64,000 nucleotides of DNA. Source: Chroogloeocystis siderophila 5.2 s.c.1 (GTDB lineage Bacteria; Cyanobacteriota; Cyanobacteriia; Cyanobacteriales; Chroococcidiopsidaceae). Positions 45,890-56,120 of the stretch are shown here, one piece after another. The stretch is taken from contig NZ_MRCC01000008.1 of NCBI RefSeq assembly GCF_001904655.1, positions 62,001 to 126,000 on the forward strand, in the 5' to 3' direction. The translations under genes were made by a program, and so were the position numbers. Every line of letters begins with the position of its first letter. Position 1 is the first letter of the stretch. The notes beneath the pieces are model-generated. The model was not told the origin of the DNA. It did not search any database and was given only the letters and a program-made list of their open reading frames with translations.

Positions 45890-46228
45890 CTATCGCTCAA
45901 GTAGCTGCTGAGTTCTTGTCTCGAGTTCTTGCGTGTCAATGAGATTGAGTTCTAGTACTAAGCGTTCCAAAGCAAGAAGCCAACGTTGGTAGTAATCCCA
46001 ATTTGGATCGTCTAAATAGTGGCTTGCTTCCCATTCGGCGATCGCCGCGATTAATTCCTGACGAAAATCCTCCCACTCGTAGTGTCCTTTTTTAGAAAGT
46101 GCGATCGCGATTCCAAAGGCACGACTTTCCCAATCGCTTTGAAATAATAACTCCCCATTACTGCGAGGCGGTGCATCTTGGCTTCCCAGCATACTTGCAG
46201 TCACAAACTGCTCAAACTTAATCTGCAT
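45890..46228 (-). CDS. Nitrile hydratase accessory protein
   Basis: 112 residues resembling the N-terminal half of the beta subunit: SNGELLFQSDWESRAFGIAIALSKKG, then WEDFRQELIAAIAEWE and YYQRWLLALERLVLE. Such small proteins serve as activators or subunit chaperones that help cobalt-type nitrile hydratase mature. It follows the alpha subunit by 21 bases and is the last of the beta-alpha-accessory set. Confidence 0.85.
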   Translation of the reverse strand: MQIKFEQFVTASMLGSQDAPPRSNGELLFQSDWESRAFGIAIALSKKGHYEWEDFRQELIAAIAEWEASHYLDDPNWDYYQRWLLALERLVLELNLIDTQELETRTQQLLER

Positions 46229-46249
46229 TTGGCACTCTACTTGCTGATT

Positions 46250-46861
46250 CTAACTACTCTGAGAAATTTGGACTTTCGCTGCACCTTGCATGGCTTCTGG
46301 AGTGACTATTGCAGCGAGTTGTTCTTCTGTCCATCCTTCTGTACCTGCGGGGCGTTCTGGAATGACGAACCAGCGAATTTGCGCACTTGTATCCCACACG
46401 CGTACTTCAGTTGATTCAGGAATGTCTAATCCGAACTCTTGTAAGACTTTTCTGGGTTCTCTAATTGCTCTGGCGCGAAATGTGGGATCTTTGAACCAGT
46501 AGGGAGGTAAGCCGAGAACGGGCCAAGGATAGCAGGAACACAGAGTACATACAATTAAGTTGTGTACGTCTGGAGTATTTTCGACTGCTTTCATATGTTC
46601 GCCCTCAGCACCCGCCATGCCACGTGGTAAATTCATTTGTGCGATCGCCGCAGGTGTATCTTCGAGTAAGCGTTGCTTGAATTCAGGATCTACCCATGCT
46701 TTGGCGACAATCTTAGCACCGTTAAATGGTCCCATATCCTTTTCAAAGAAGTCGATGACTTTATCAACCGTTTCACTGGTAATAATTCCTTTTTCAATCA
46801 GCAGAGATTCTAAAGCTTTTACACGGGCTGCATTATAGGCTTCTCTGCTACTGTCGCTCAT
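46250..46861 (-). CDS. nthA: Nitrile hydratase alpha subunit, cobalt type
   Basis: 203 residues. The metal centre VCTLCSC has its cysteines at 105, 108 and 110 with Ser109. Thr at position 106 is the mark of the cobalt type (iron enzymes have Ser there). Cys108 and Cys110 would be oxidised after translation. The C-terminal region shows [18 protein letters not shown]. The enzyme adds water to nitriles to give amides. It follows the beta subunit by 30 bases, the usual beta-alpha order of cobalt enzymes. Confidence 0.93.
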   Translation of the reverse strand: MSDSSREAYNAARVKALESLLIEKGIITSETVDKVIDFFEKDMGPFNGAKIVAKAWVDPEFKQRLLEDTPAAIAQMNLPRGMAGAEGEHMKAVENTPDVHNLIVCTLCSCYPWPVLGLPPYWFKDPTFRARAIREPRKVLQEFGLDIPESTEVRVWDTSAQIRWFVIPERPAGTEGWTEEQLAAIVTPEAMQGAAKVQISQSS

Positions 46862-46891
46862 GACTTTAAATTCCTCACAAAATGAACACCT

Positions 46892-47614
46892 TCAACTTGG
46901 GTCTTCGATATATGCTTCGTAGATATCTGCGTAAATCCAGGTTTTTGGTTCTGTCAAATTACCCCAAATCTCATGGGAATCAAACTTGATACTGTAAATA
47001 GGCATTGGATCTCCCACACCATCTCCTGTCTGTAAAGGATAATTGTAAGCACCTTCGTAAACTGTTTCGATGACTCCCTGTTTATTTCGCAAGTATCCTG
47101 GTAATTTGCAATGTTCAGTTGGTAAGGGATTTTTGATCGTTACTGCATCACCTACGCTGAACTTAGGTTTTAGATCTTCTACCTTGCACTTGGGCGAATC
47201 TCCCACACGCAGATACTCAATCACTTGATTATCAATTGCAGGCTCGGTGTTATGGGGTAGAGGTGTATCAGATTTTTCTAAAAATACTTCAGTTTTCGTT
47301 TCAAGTTCTGCTGTAGAAATGTATCCTGATTCAATAAAAAAACTGGAAATACCTCCAAGCCATTTCTCGTAGTAGCGGTACTTGAAGTAGTCAAAAGGGT
47401 TCATTCCTTCAGCAAGTTTGCGCAAATTTGCCCACGTCCAGATACTTTTGAATTGAGTAGGTGTTACCTTAGCAGCTTCTAAGTGTTGACTAAGCGCCAT
47501 CATCGCCACATGGATACCAAAAATTCGCTTTTCCCAAGGTTGGACAAAAACGCGCTTCTCGAAGTTGATGCGTCCTAATCCCTCAAGTCCACCAAGATAA
47601 TGCTGAAGTTTCAT
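46892..47614 (-). CDS. nthB: Nitrile hydratase beta subunit
   Basis: 240 residues. The N-terminal helical part (GLEGLGRINFEKRVFVQPWEKRIFG is typical in pattern) covers the alpha-subunit active site. The C-terminal SH3-like barrel contains FSVGDAVTIKNPLPTEH, KQGVIETVYEGAYNYPLQ and WIYADIYEAYIE. It pairs with the alpha subunit. The start codon lies 120 bases after the CobW-type gene. Confidence 0.92.
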   Translation of the reverse strand: MKLQHYLGGLEGLGRINFEKRVFVQPWEKRIFGIHVAMMALSQHLEAAKVTPTQFKSIWTWANLRKLAEGMNPFDYFKYRYYEKWLGGISSFFIESGYISTAELETKTEVFLEKSDTPLPHNTEPAIDNQVIEYLRVGDSPKCKVEDLKPKFSVGDAVTIKNPLPTEHCKLPGYLRNKQGVIETVYEGAYNYPLQTGDGVGDPMPIYSIKFDSHEIWGNLTEPKTWIYADIYEAYIEDPS

Positions 47615-47734
47615 TCAATTCTGCGGGTAAGAGTCGCATTACATATTGAGTTAAAGCGATTACAACTTACCAAAAGTTCTTGCAGCATTTTGTAAGAAAA
47701 ATTACGGTTGGTGCAAACAAATGGTGAAAAATTT

Positions 47735-48703
47735 TTAAGCTAAGCAGTTACGAAATTCTTGTTTTAGCTGATTTTCATCTAAGTTGCGACCAATGAACAC
47801 CAATTCATTTTTGCGGCTCTCTCCTGGTTTCCAAGGGCGACCTGGTCTACCATCGAGTAGCATATGGATGCCTTGAAAGACAAAGCGTCGATCTTCTGAA
47901 TCAACATTTAGGATACCTTTGAGCCGAAAAATGTTTTGACCTTGAGTTTGCGTTAATTGATTTAACCAGTTGGTTAACTTATCGCTGTCAACGATTCCCG
48001 TTTGGGCGATCGCAACTGAACTAATAGAACGATCGTGTTCGTGAGCATCTTCCTCCAAAAAATTGGAATCAATTGACAAAGCATTCTTCAAATCAAAGGC
48101 TTTAACTCCTAAAATGCCCTCAATGTTCAAGTTGCAGTTTTGAGTATGATACAACTTAGCGAATGCATTGATTTCTCGAACTCGTTTTTCTAGTTCTTGC
48201 AATTGTGGTTGTGAAACAAGGTCAATTTTATTAATCAAAACCACATCGGCAAAAGCAATTTGCTCTTGTGCTTCGTTACTATCCCAATGATGGCAGATAT
48301 GTTTGGCGTCAACAACAGTAACAACAGCATCAAGTTCGGCGTGCGATCGCATCACTTCATCGACAAAAAAAGATTGAATCACAGGTGCAGGGTCAGCCAA
48401 TCCTGTTGTTTCAATGACCAAGTAGTCAAATTTGTCTCGTTTTTGCATCAAGCTGTTAACAATCCGAATCAGGTCGCCGCGTACTGTACAGCAGATACAA
48501 CCATTGTTCATCTCTAAAATTTCTTCATCAGTATCGATAACTAACTGAGCGTCAATACCTATTTCTCCAAATTCATTGACAATTACTGCTACTTTCTTCC
48601 CATGTTTATGAGTAAGAATACGATTTAAAAGCGTAGTTTTTCCAGCACCCAAATAGCCTGTAATAACGGTAACTGGTGTAGGTTTTACTTTTAGATAAGC
48701 CAT
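47735..48703 (-). CDS. CobW/P47K-family GTPase, probable metal chaperone
   Basis: 322 residues. Walker [16 protein letters not shown], the CxCC metal motif [11 protein letters not shown], the [10 protein letters not shown] switch and NKIDL guanine motif are present. A C-terminal CobW_C domain (residues about 225-320) follows. Relatives next to nitrile hydratase genes help activate the enzyme, probably by delivering cobalt. Being first in the run places the chaperone ahead of the beta, alpha and accessory genes. Confidence 0.88.
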   Translation of the reverse strand: MAYLKVKPTPVTVITGYLGAGKTTLLNRILTHKHGKKVAVIVNEFGEIGIDAQLVIDTDEEILEMNNGCICCTVRGDLIRIVNSLMQKRDKFDYLVIETTGLADPAPVIQSFFVDEVMRSHAELDAVVTVVDAKHICHHWDSNEAQEQIAFADVVLINKIDLVSQPQLQELEKRVREINAFAKLYHTQNCNLNIEGILGVKAFDLKNALSIDSNFLEEDAHEHDRSISSVAIAQTGIVDSDKLTNWLNQLTQTQGQNIFRLKGILNVDSEDRRFVFQGIHMLLDGRPGRPWKPGESRKNELVFIGRNLDENQLKQEFRNCLA

Positions 48704-48961
48704 AATTCTAGCTTGTTAATTCCTCAAAATAATAAGCGCTTTTCATTGTTATTGATAGTAATTTTAACAAAGTTATTCCATCGTATTAGTTATTACAAAG
48801 CCATAAATGCTGTATTTAGATATACAGTATCTCCAGAGAAAATCAGTAATTCTTACTTCAGGAGATTACTTTTGTGTTGCTATTTTCGTCAGCGTGTCAG
48901 CAATAAATTCTTGAAGAAATAAGAACAAAAGTAGTTAAATCGACATTCACAAAATTTTGCG

Positions 48962-48966
48962 GGAGG
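48962..48966 (+). promoter_or_regulatory. Strong ribosome binding site deciding the amidase start
   Basis: GGAGG at 48962-48966 lies five bases before ATG 48972, favouring that codon over an in-frame TTG at 48957. Confidence 0.75.
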
Positions 48967-48971
48967 ATCTG

Positions 48972-50477
48972 ATGGTCGTGAAGAAACCTACACTCGGCGA
49001 ACTAGATCGGATTTCTCAACAATACCACCTTGAATTAACGCCAGACGACCTTGCTTCTTTTCAATCACTCATGAGTGGCACATTAGCGTCGTACAGTAGA
49101 TTAGACGAGCTAACCGAGCCAACATTACCTGTCAAATATCCTCGTACTCCAGGCTATCGACCGCTACCACACGAGAATCCATATAATGCATGGTACTGGA
49201 AGACTTCTATTAAAGGTGCTGCATCAGGAATATTAACAGGTAAGGCGATCGCCATTAAAGATAATGTTTGCGTAGCTGGCGTGCCAATGATGAATGGTAC
49301 TGCCGTGTTAGAAGGCTACGTCCCCGAAGTTGATGCCACAATTGTGAAGCGGATATTAGATGCTGGCGGTGAAATTGCAGGTAAGGCTGTCTGTGAAAGT
49401 TTGTGTTTTTCTGGTAGCAGCTTTACTGCAGATACAGGTGCTGTCCGCAATCCACATGACGAAAGCCGCACTGCTGGTGGTTCTTCGAGTGGTAGCGCTG
49501 CACTCGTCGCGGGTGGAGTTGTTGATATGGCAATCGGCGGCGATCAGGGAGGTTCGATTAGAATTCCTGCGAGTTGGTGTGGCATTGTCGGATTAAAGCC
49601 AACGTACGGATTAGTACCTTATACGGGGATTTTTCCGATTGAGCTAACCCTCGATCATACAGGACCAATGGCACGAACGGTGCAAGATGTCGCGCTACTA
49701 TTAGAAGCGATCGCCGGTGCAGATGGTTTAGATCCTCGACAATACAACGTGCAAACAGCGCCTTACACTGCATCTTTAACGGGAGAAGCGAACAATATTC
49801 GGGTAGGAATTGTGAAAGAAGGTTTTGGCATTCTAGGATTATCCGAAGCTGACGTTGATGAAATCGTCATGGAAGCTGCTTATCGTTTAGAAAAAGTAGG
49901 GTGCAAAGTCAGTGAGATTTCAATTCCCATGCACCGCGATGGTTTGCATATTTGGACTCCTATTGCTACCGAAGGTGCAACAATGCTTATGGTTAAGGGC
50001 AATAGCATGGGAACCAATTGGAAAGGACACTATACAACAAGCTTGTTAGACGTCTACGCGCGCGGTTGGCAAAGTCGGGCTGATGATTTGTCTGAAACAA
50101 CAAAGTTAGTGTTGCTTGCGGGTCAATATATGCAAGATAAATATCATGGTCGTTATTATGCGAAAGCCCAAAACCTAGGAAGGTTGCTGAAAAATACTTA
50201 CGATGCTGCCTTACAAGAGTGCGATGTCTTAGTTATGCCGACATTACCGCTAAAAGCAACTAAATTACCTGCAAGTGATGCTTCGCGCGAAGAACGCATT
50301 GCTAGAGCTTTAGAAATGTTGCCCAACACTGCGCCATTTGACGTTACCGGACATCCAGCACTTTCAATCAATGCGGGAATGTCAGCAGGATTACCTGTGG
50401 GAATGATGCTTGTTGGTCGCTACTGGGATGAAACCACTGTGTTACGGGTAGCTCATGCTTTTGAGCAGCTAAACTAA
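48972..50477 (+). CDS. Amidase-signature hydrolase
   Basis: 501 residues from ATG 48972. The catalytic triad of the amidase signature family is visible: Lys in GKAIAIKDNVC, Ser in GGSSSGSAALVAGG and the nucleophile Ser in GGDQGGSIRIPASWCG. The C-terminal NTAPFDVTGHPALSI block closes the active site. It hydrolyses amides to acid plus ammonia. It is divergent from the CobW/nitrile hydratase run and 14 bases before a formamidase-type gene. The combination suggests a two-step nitrile to acid route. Confidence 0.9.
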   Translation: MVVKKPTLGELDRISQQYHLELTPDDLASFQSLMSGTLASYSRLDELTEPTLPVKYPRTPGYRPLPHENPYNAWYWKTSIKGAASGILTGKAIAIKDNVCVAGVPMMNGTAVLEGYVPEVDATIVKRILDAGGEIAGKAVCESLCFSGSSFTADTGAVRNPHDESRTAGGSSSGSAALVAGGVVDMAIGGDQGGSIRIPASWCGIVGLKPTYGLVPYTGIFPIELTLDHTGPMARTVQDVALLLEAIAGADGLDPRQYNVQTAPYTASLTGEANNIRVGIVKEGFGILGLSEADVDEIVMEAAYRLEKVGCKVSEISIPMHRDGLHIWTPIATEGATMLMVKGNSMGTNWKGHYTTSLLDVYARGWQSRADDLSETTKLVLLAGQYMQDKYHGRYYAKAQNLGRLLKNTYDAALQECDVLVMPTLPLKATKLPASDASREERIARALEMLPNTAPFDVTGHPALSINAGMSAGLPVGMMLVGRYWDETTVLRVAHAFEQLN

Positions 50478-50491
50478 ATGCAATTCAAATT

Positions 50492-51658
50492 ATGAGTAAT
50501 GTTACTTTTATTTCGCGAACTGGTTTTCAAGCTAAAAACGATCCAAATTGTTTTAATCGACTGCATCCAGCCCTAAAACCTGTAGCTCATGCTAAACCTG
50601 GTGAGTTAATTGTCTTTGAAACTCGCGATGCATTTGACAATCAATTTTCACCAAAATCGACTCCAGAGCAAGTTGCTTTTGCGGATCTCAATTTAGTTCA
50701 CCCCATGACTGGACCTGTATATATTGAAGGTGCTGAACGGGGAGACGTCTTGGCTGTTACTTTAGTTGATATTGAACCAGACGAGTACGGCTATACCGTT
50801 ATTGTGCCTGGATTTGGGTTTTTACGCGACCAATTTAGCGAGCCATTCATCGCTAATTGGCAATTAGATCGTTTGAGTGCTACTTCCGAGCAAATTCCAG
50901 GCGTAAAAATTTCCATGTGCGCCTTTCCAGGTTCTATTGGTGTTTTGCCAGGAGAAATTGAACTTGAAAAAGCTTTGGCACGGGAGGCACAACTTGCGCA
51001 AGCAGGGGGTTTTGTCTTGTTACCGAATGCAGCAGGTGCAATTCCTGCCGATTTATTTGGCGAACAGGGAGCGCACAAAGACAAAGCATTACGAACTATT
51101 CCCCCGCGCGAGTTCGGTGGCAATATGGACATCAAACAGATGCAAGTCGGTACAACATTGTTGTTTCCCTGCTTTGTCGAAGGTGGTGGGTTATGGTGTG
51201 GAGACGTTCACTATGCTCAAGGCGACGGCGAGGTATCAGGAACAGCAATTGAAATGGCTGCTCGCGTGAGTGTCCGCACTGAAATTCGCAAAGGATGGGG
51301 CGAGTATGTCAAGTTTCCCCAATTTGAAGGCGGTATACAACTGCAACGAACTGAACCTACTAAGTTTTATGCAACGACGGGAATTCCACTCAAAGCACGA
51401 GGAGAACTACCACCGCATCTTGCCTATTTAGATAGCCCGAAAGCCGCAGCATTAGAAAACTTGTCTGAAGATTTGACCCTAGCAACGCGCAATGCTTTGT
51501 TACAGATGATTGACTATTTAGTGCAACAACGCGGTTACACCAGAGAGCAAGCTTTAATTATTGCCGCAGTAGCCGTCGATTTGCGGATTGGTCAGTTAGT
51601 TGATGTGCCGAACTATGTTGTTTCTGCTGTACTTCCACTCAATATTTTTGGTGATTGA
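50492..51658 (+). CDS. Acetamidase/formamidase-family protein
   Basis: 388 residues of the FmdA/AmdA group: NRLHPALKPVAHAKPGELI, TGPVYIEGAERGDVLAVTLVDIEP, the PPREFGGNMDIKQ motif and CFVEGGGLWCGDVHYAQGDGE carry metal-binding and catalytic residues. Members hydrolyse short-chain amides such as formamide. It follows the amidase by 14 bases and is probably cotranscribed, giving two amide hydrolases with different size ranges. Confidence 0.88.
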   Translation: MSNVTFISRTGFQAKNDPNCFNRLHPALKPVAHAKPGELIVFETRDAFDNQFSPKSTPEQVAFADLNLVHPMTGPVYIEGAERGDVLAVTLVDIEPDEYGYTVIVPGFGFLRDQFSEPFIANWQLDRLSATSEQIPGVKISMCAFPGSIGVLPGEIELEKALAREAQLAQAGGFVLLPNAAGAIPADLFGEQGAHKDKALRTIPPREFGGNMDIKQMQVGTTLLFPCFVEGGGLWCGDVHYAQGDGEVSGTAIEMAARVSVRTEIRKGWGEYVKFPQFEGGIQLQRTEPTKFYATTGIPLKARGELPPHLAYLDSPKAAALENLSEDLTLATRNALLQMIDYLVQQRGYTREQALIIAAVAVDLRIGQLVDVPNYVVSAVLPLNIFGD

Positions 51659-51814
51659 ACTTGATGCAACGCAGCGGTAGGAAGCAGAAGGTTTTAATGA
51701 TCTAGACATCCTTCTATCTTGAGACGCGCTAAGTAACAAATACAATGTTGTCGAAAGCCCTTTACCTTCATACTTCTGTTTTTAAAAAATCAATTTAGAC
51801 GTGAGGAAGTGTAG

Positions 51815-52729
51815 GTGTACAAAATTCCACGCCGCTCGTTTCTAACTTCATCGCTGGCACTAATGAGTTGTGGTGCTGCGATCGCTAGTCATACTATATA
51901 GAGTACATTCAGCACAAGTTCCAGCGGATCAGTTGGCACGCTCAAAACGAGGAATGGTTACGACTCCACATGACTTAGCTAGCCGTGCAGGGTTATAAGT
52001 CTTAGCCGCCGGAGGTAATGCAATCGAGGCAGCGATCGCAATGGGTGCTGTTTTATGCGTCACCTATCCGCATTTTTCTGGAATTGGCGGCGATGCCTTT
52101 TTCGTCACATTTCCGACCGCAAAGGTAATCTCAAGACGCTATCAGGGGTGGGACAGGCAGCACAAACCCCGCTCAACTATTCAGGCTCAATGATAGCCAA
52201 GGAAATTGTGTCAGCGTCCTGCAAACAGTGTACTTTGATTGGGGTAGTCGTGTTGTTGTTGGCGGTACAGGCATTCTTTGGCATAACCGAAGTGCTTCTT
52301 TTAGTCTCGACCCCAAACATCACAATGTGCTTCAACCAGGTAAACGTCCGTTTCACACCTTAAATCCTGGGATGTATCTTGTGCCGCGTATTCTTTACGG
52401 TACGCAAGGTGCTGATGGTCAACCGCAAACGCTTGCTACAGTCTTGACACGGATAATTGACTACAAAATGAATCCTTTAGCAGCACTTGCACGCCCGCGC
52501 TTTTTACTTGGTAAAACTTTCTCTGAAAGCCGCGACACTCTTAAAGTTAGAACAAGACGCAGGTGAGGAAACATTCAAAGAATTGGCAGCACGCGGACAC
52601 GAAATCAGTCCAATTCCAGCACAAAGCCCACTAGCCGGACATCCTGGAGCAATTAGTATTGCAGCAGATGGTACGATAACGGGCGCTCACGATCTGCGTA
52701 GCGATGGTATTGCACTCGGAATGTCTTAA
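51815..52729 (+). pseudogene. Gamma-glutamyltransferase relic
   Basis: GTG 51815 opens a Tat-like signal (RRSFLTSSLALMSCGAAI) that meets an in-frame stop. Further pieces in shifted frames read [19 protein letters not shown] and [16 protein letters not shown], which mark the N-terminal gamma-glutamyltransferase region. The middle including the catalytic Thr is absent. The C-terminal part returns as HNVLQPGKRPFHTLNPGM and ends with GHEISPIPAQSPLAGH and AISIAADGTITGAHD. Several frameshifts and a large deletion make it non-functional. Confidence 0.75.
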
Positions 52730-52916
52730 AGAATTAACATTAGGGATCTAAATACTTATCTTGCACGCGTTTGCTCAAAGCAACATAACAACATTCACCG
52801 CTGTATATTGTATTGAATCGAGATACAATAGTTGCCATTGCTGCAACGCAGCCGATTTTGTTTTTAAATGCAGTTTCAGCTTTATTAAATTCAACTCAAT
52901 CTGTCAAATTATAAGG

Positions 52917-53483
52917 GTGATTATTCAAGCTACAAATAAAACAGAATTACGCCGTTTGCTACTTCAAAAGCGGCAATCTATGACACTGCAAGAGTGGCAA
53001 GAAAAAAGCGATCGCATTTGTTTTCACCTCCAATCATCATCCTTATTTGTTCAAGCAAAAACTGTTCTTAGCTATTTCAGTTTTCGTTGGGAGCCAGAGC
53101 TTAACGCGTTATTTAGCATTAATAAAACTTGGGGCTTGCCGCGCTGTGTCAACAAATCACTGATTTGGCATTCTTGGAACCCAGGAGATGATATTCAATT
53201 AGGAGCCTATAACATTCCTGAACCTCACTCACGTGCGCCACTCATTGATGTTAACGAAGTCGATTTAATTCTCGTTCCCGCGATCGCTTGCGATACCCAA
53301 GGATATCGCTTAGGTTATGGGGGCGGTTTCTATGATCGCTTGCTTAGTTGTCCTGAATGGGCATCGAAGCCCACGATTGGAATTACGTTTAATTTCGCTT
53401 ATTTACATCAGTTGCCTGTTGAAGCTTGGGATGAACCTCTACATGGTGTTTGTACAGAAAATGGCTTAAAAATAATGCGATGA
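52917..53483 (+). CDS. 5-formyltetrahydrofolate cyclo-ligase family protein
   Basis: About 188 residues from GTG 52917, which gives the family start NKTELRRLLLQKRQ soon after. An ATG-like codon far upstream would add an implausible Cys-rich tail. The motifs LILVPAIACDTQGYRLGYGGGFYDRLL (split here: VPAIACD and GYRLGYGGGFYDR) bind ATP and folate. It recycles 5-formyl-THF to methenyl-THF. A terminator-like hairpin follows. Confidence 0.85.
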   Translation: MIIQATNKTELRRLLLQKRQSMTLQEWQEKSDRICFHLQSSSLFVQAKTVLSYFSFRWEPELNALFSINKTWGLPRCVNKSLIWHSWNPGDDIQLGAYNIPEPHSRAPLIDVNEVDLILVPAIACDTQGYRLGYGGGFYDRLLSCPEWASKPTIGITFNFAYLHQLPVEAWDEPLHGVCTENGLKIMR

Positions 53484-53508
53484 AATTCATCTTAGTTTTG
53501 TTTTGCCC

Positions 53509-53536
53509 AGCGCAGAGGACGATTGTCCCCTGCGCT
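53509..53536 (+). terminator. Terminator-like hairpin after the cyclo-ligase gene
   Basis: AGCGCAGAGGAC (53509-53520) pairs with GTCCCCTGCGCT (53525-53536) over GATT, eleven pairs and one mismatch, 26 bases after the stop. Only a short T run follows after ten bases. The following AT-rich stretch to 53935 shows no convincing gene. Confidence 0.5.
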
Positions 53537-53935
53537 CCAACTACATACTTTTAAGCAAGTATTTAGTTAGAAAAATACAATTACTACAATATGGCATTTT
53601 TTAAACAAAGTCAATAGTTTTTATTAGATAAAAGTTGATTTATTCAAAATATTAAAGTTAGTTGAGGAGTTTTTGGAAAATTTTAGTTTTGATGATTAAA
53701 TTTACTTGAAAGATTTTTCATACCACTACACGACCGTGAAAATAACGTTTGTTTACGCAGTACATCAGAAGAATTTTAGGAGTTGGCAAAATTTAAATAA
53801 GGCAACGAATAGAGATTTTGATAAACAATTTAGGAGCGCGGCTCAAAAACTACATGATACAGAACCGACTTCTCTTTCCTTGGCTAAATGGTGGTATTTT
53901 TATTTCCATACATTAGTGACATTGCGTGATAGCAG

Positions 53936-54799
53936 ATGAGTAGAATCAAAGCCCAACCACAACTCAATCGAAATCAACGCACGTTGGCGAGATATGTGTT
54001 GCTGTATGGGTTATTAGGGGCGATCGCGATTGTTATGTTGTTTCCCCTACTCTGGCTCATTAGCACTGCCTTCAAATCGTCCAGCGAAAATATATTTCAA
54101 TTTCCACCACAGTTGCTACCGAGTCAGCCGACGGTAGAGAATTTTGTGCAAGTTTGGCAGACAAATCCTTTTGGACGATATTTATTTAACAGTACTCTCG
54201 TTGCGATTCTGACGGTAACGCTCAATTTACTTTTCTGTGCATTAGCCGCATATCCGCTAGCAAGACTAGACTTTCGTGGGAGAGACTGGATGTTCACAGC
54301 AATTGTCGCGACAATTATGATTCCTTTTCAGATTGTGATGATTCCCTTGTATATTCTTACCGTTCAGTTGGGGATGCGCAACAGCTATTTAGGAATCATT
54401 TTTCCGGCGCTGGCTTCGGCGTTTGGTATTTTTCTTTTGCGACAAGCTTTTCAAGGCGTTCCCAAAGAAATGGAAGAGGCGGCAAGAATTGATGGTTGTT
54501 CGGAGTTAGGGTTATGGTGGTTTGTAATGCTACCCGCGATTCGTCCAGCATTAGTAACGTTAGCTATTTTTGTGTTTATTGGTTCTTGGAGTGACTTTTT
54601 GTGGCCTTTGATTGTCATTGATCGACCAGAATTTTATACTCTACCTTTAGGGGTAGCAACGCTAGCAGGGACGTTTTCACTCGATTGGCGATTAATTGCC
54701 GCAGGTTCTGTCATCTCAATTGCGCCTGTGATTCTGGTATTCTTACTATTACAGCGCTACATCGTGCCAACTGAAACAGCCAGTGGAGTCAAGGGTTAA
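53936..54799 (+). CDS. Carbohydrate ABC permease (MalG/UgpE-like)
   Basis: 287 residues with six helices and the inner-membrane BPD loop EEAARIDGCSELGLWWFVMLPAIRPALVTL (here EEAARIDGCSELG plus LPAIRPAL). This is the MalG-type half of a sugar transporter; no MalF partner, ATPase or binding protein is close by, as is common in cyanobacteria where subunits are scattered. The stop overlaps the convergent ARH-like gene by 4 bases. Confidence 0.85.
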   Translation: MSRIKAQPQLNRNQRTLARYVLLYGLLGAIAIVMLFPLLWLISTAFKSSSENIFQFPPQLLPSQPTVENFVQVWQTNPFGRYLFNSTLVAILTVTLNLLFCALAAYPLARLDFRGRDWMFTAIVATIMIPFQIVMIPLYILTVQLGMRNSYLGIIFPALASAFGIFLLRQAFQGVPKEMEEAARIDGCSELGLWWFVMLPAIRPALVTLAIFVFIGSWSDFLWPLIVIDRPEFYTLPLGVATLAGTFSLDWRLIAAGSVISIAPVILVFLLLQRYIVPTETASGVKG

Positions 54800-55656
54800 C
54801 GCGGACGAATAACTTGCGGAGCCGCGATCGCCGTTGGTAGAGAGTCATCAATAGTTGTATTGTAAGCTCCTGACCACGCTGCGACCAACGTATCACATAG
54901 CCGTAACAATTCGGCTTCGCTTTGCATACCCCATACTGCAAGAAATTGATGATCGCGCGCTAATGCTAGCCGCCAAGGGAGCGGAATACTAGTGGTACCG
55001 TTGTGTACTCCTGATAAAGCACCGACAATCGAACTGATAGCGGGCGATCGCTGACTAAGATGCGCAGCACGCCTGAGTGATAGTGAAAAGTCTTCTGGAG
55101 TACTTAAATAACAGTAAAACGCTAAAGCGATCGCGCTAGTTGGTTGCGCTTCTCCCAAAACCGCGATCGCCTTTGCTAAGCTTGCTTGATGTTTTAATAA
55201 ACTTTGTACCTGTACAAGCTGTTGAGTCAGTTGTAATTGAGGTGCTGCGATGAACTGAATTACTCGCTCTATCAAGTTGGCTGGTGGCATTTCTCTTAAA
55301 GACGATGCGATCACATAACCAACCGCTAGAACTCCCGCGATTATTTCTGGGTCGTTTTGCCATGCAACAAATTGCTGCAAATGAGCTTGCAATCGAGTTT
55401 CGTTTTCGTGATAAAAAAGCGTGATCGGCAACGTTGCGATAATAACTTTGACCGAGTGACTTGTTTTACTTTGGCTTGCGGGGTAAGATAAGTTTCCCTG
55501 TCGAATCAAGCTTTGCGCGACTTCAGTTGCTAGACGTTCCCACGTACAATCGGCTGCTTTTATTTGTGCGTCTTTACTAGAAGCTTGTGTTAGCATTCCT
55601 CCAATCGCTGCGCCTAGCAGAGTACCGCGAAATCGACTACCGAGTGAGTAACGCAT
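54796..55656 (-). CDS. ARH/DraG-like protein lacking catalytic acids
   Basis: 286 residues resembling ADP-ribosylglycohydrolases in helical pattern (RFRGTLLGAAIGGMLT; SPAISSIVGALSGVHNG). The metal-binding residues expected in these motifs (GDxxG at the N-terminus and the DD-T motif near the C-terminus) are replaced, so catalysis is doubtful. It starts 3 bases after aroQ ends and is probably cotranscribed with it. It may be a degenerate or regulatory version. Confidence 0.55.
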   Translation of the reverse strand: MRYSLGSRFRGTLLGAAIGGMLTQASSKDAQIKAADCTWERLATEVAQSLIRQGNLSYPASQSKTSHSVKVIIATLPITLFYHENETRLQAHLQQFVAWQNDPEIIAGVLAVGYVIASSLREMPPANLIERVIQFIAAPQLQLTQQLVQVQSLLKHQASLAKAIAVLGEAQPTSAIALAFYCYLSTPEDFSLSLRRAAHLSQRSPAISSIVGALSGVHNGTTSIPLPWRLALARDHQFLAVWGMQSEAELLRLCDTLVAAWSGAYNTTIDDSLPTAIAAPQVIRPR

Positions 55657-55659
55657 TCA

Positions 55660-56097
55660 TCAGCCACTCAGGTAATGAACTAGTGCTTGCAACCCCAAGC
55701 GATAACTCTCAGCACCAAAGCCACTAATTTGCCCTAATACAACGGGTGCAATATAAGAATGGTGGCGAAAAGCTTCGCGTTGGTAGATGTTACTAAGATG
55801 AACTTCTACAGTTGGTAACTTAACAGCAGCGATCGCATCCCGTATTGCCACACTCGTATGTGTATACGCACCAGCGTTAATTAGTATTCCTTGGTGTTTT
55901 TCTCTAGCCGCGTGAATTGCATCGATCAAACTGCCTTCATGATTTGATTGCAGCGCTGCCACAACTACACCTAGACTTTTTGCTTCTTTCTTCAAGAGGT
56001 CATTAATATCTTCTAGCGTAGTAGAGCCATAGACCTCTGGTTCGCGTTGCCCTAAAAGATTGAGGTTTGGTCCGTGTAGTACAAGAATACTGTGCAA
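55660..56097 (-). CDS. aroQ: Type II 3-dehydroquinate dehydratase
   Basis: 145 residues. [20 protein letters not shown] carries the active-site Asn and Tyr, and later [31 protein letters not shown] and [17 protein letters not shown] supply the remaining conserved Asn, Glu, His and Arg. It converts dehydroquinate to dehydroshikimate in aromatic amino-acid synthesis. It lies between a 44-residue gene and the ARH-like gene. Confidence 0.95.
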   Translation of the reverse strand: MHSILVLHGPNLNLLGQREPEVYGSTTLEDINDLLKKEAKSLGVVVAALQSNHEGSLIDAIHAAREKHQGILINAGAYTHTSVAIRDAIAAVKLPTVEVHLSNIYQREAFRHHSYIAPVVLGQISGFGAESYRLGLQALVHYLSG

Positions 56098-56120
56098 TGG
56101 CGACGACTCACAATGGACTA

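Noticed and set aside
53706-53939. A 77-codon frame ending 4 bases into the sugar permease gene
   Set aside because: It starts at TTG without a ribosome site, has no motif, and lies in AT-rich intergenic DNA. The 4-base overlap is suggestive but not enough.
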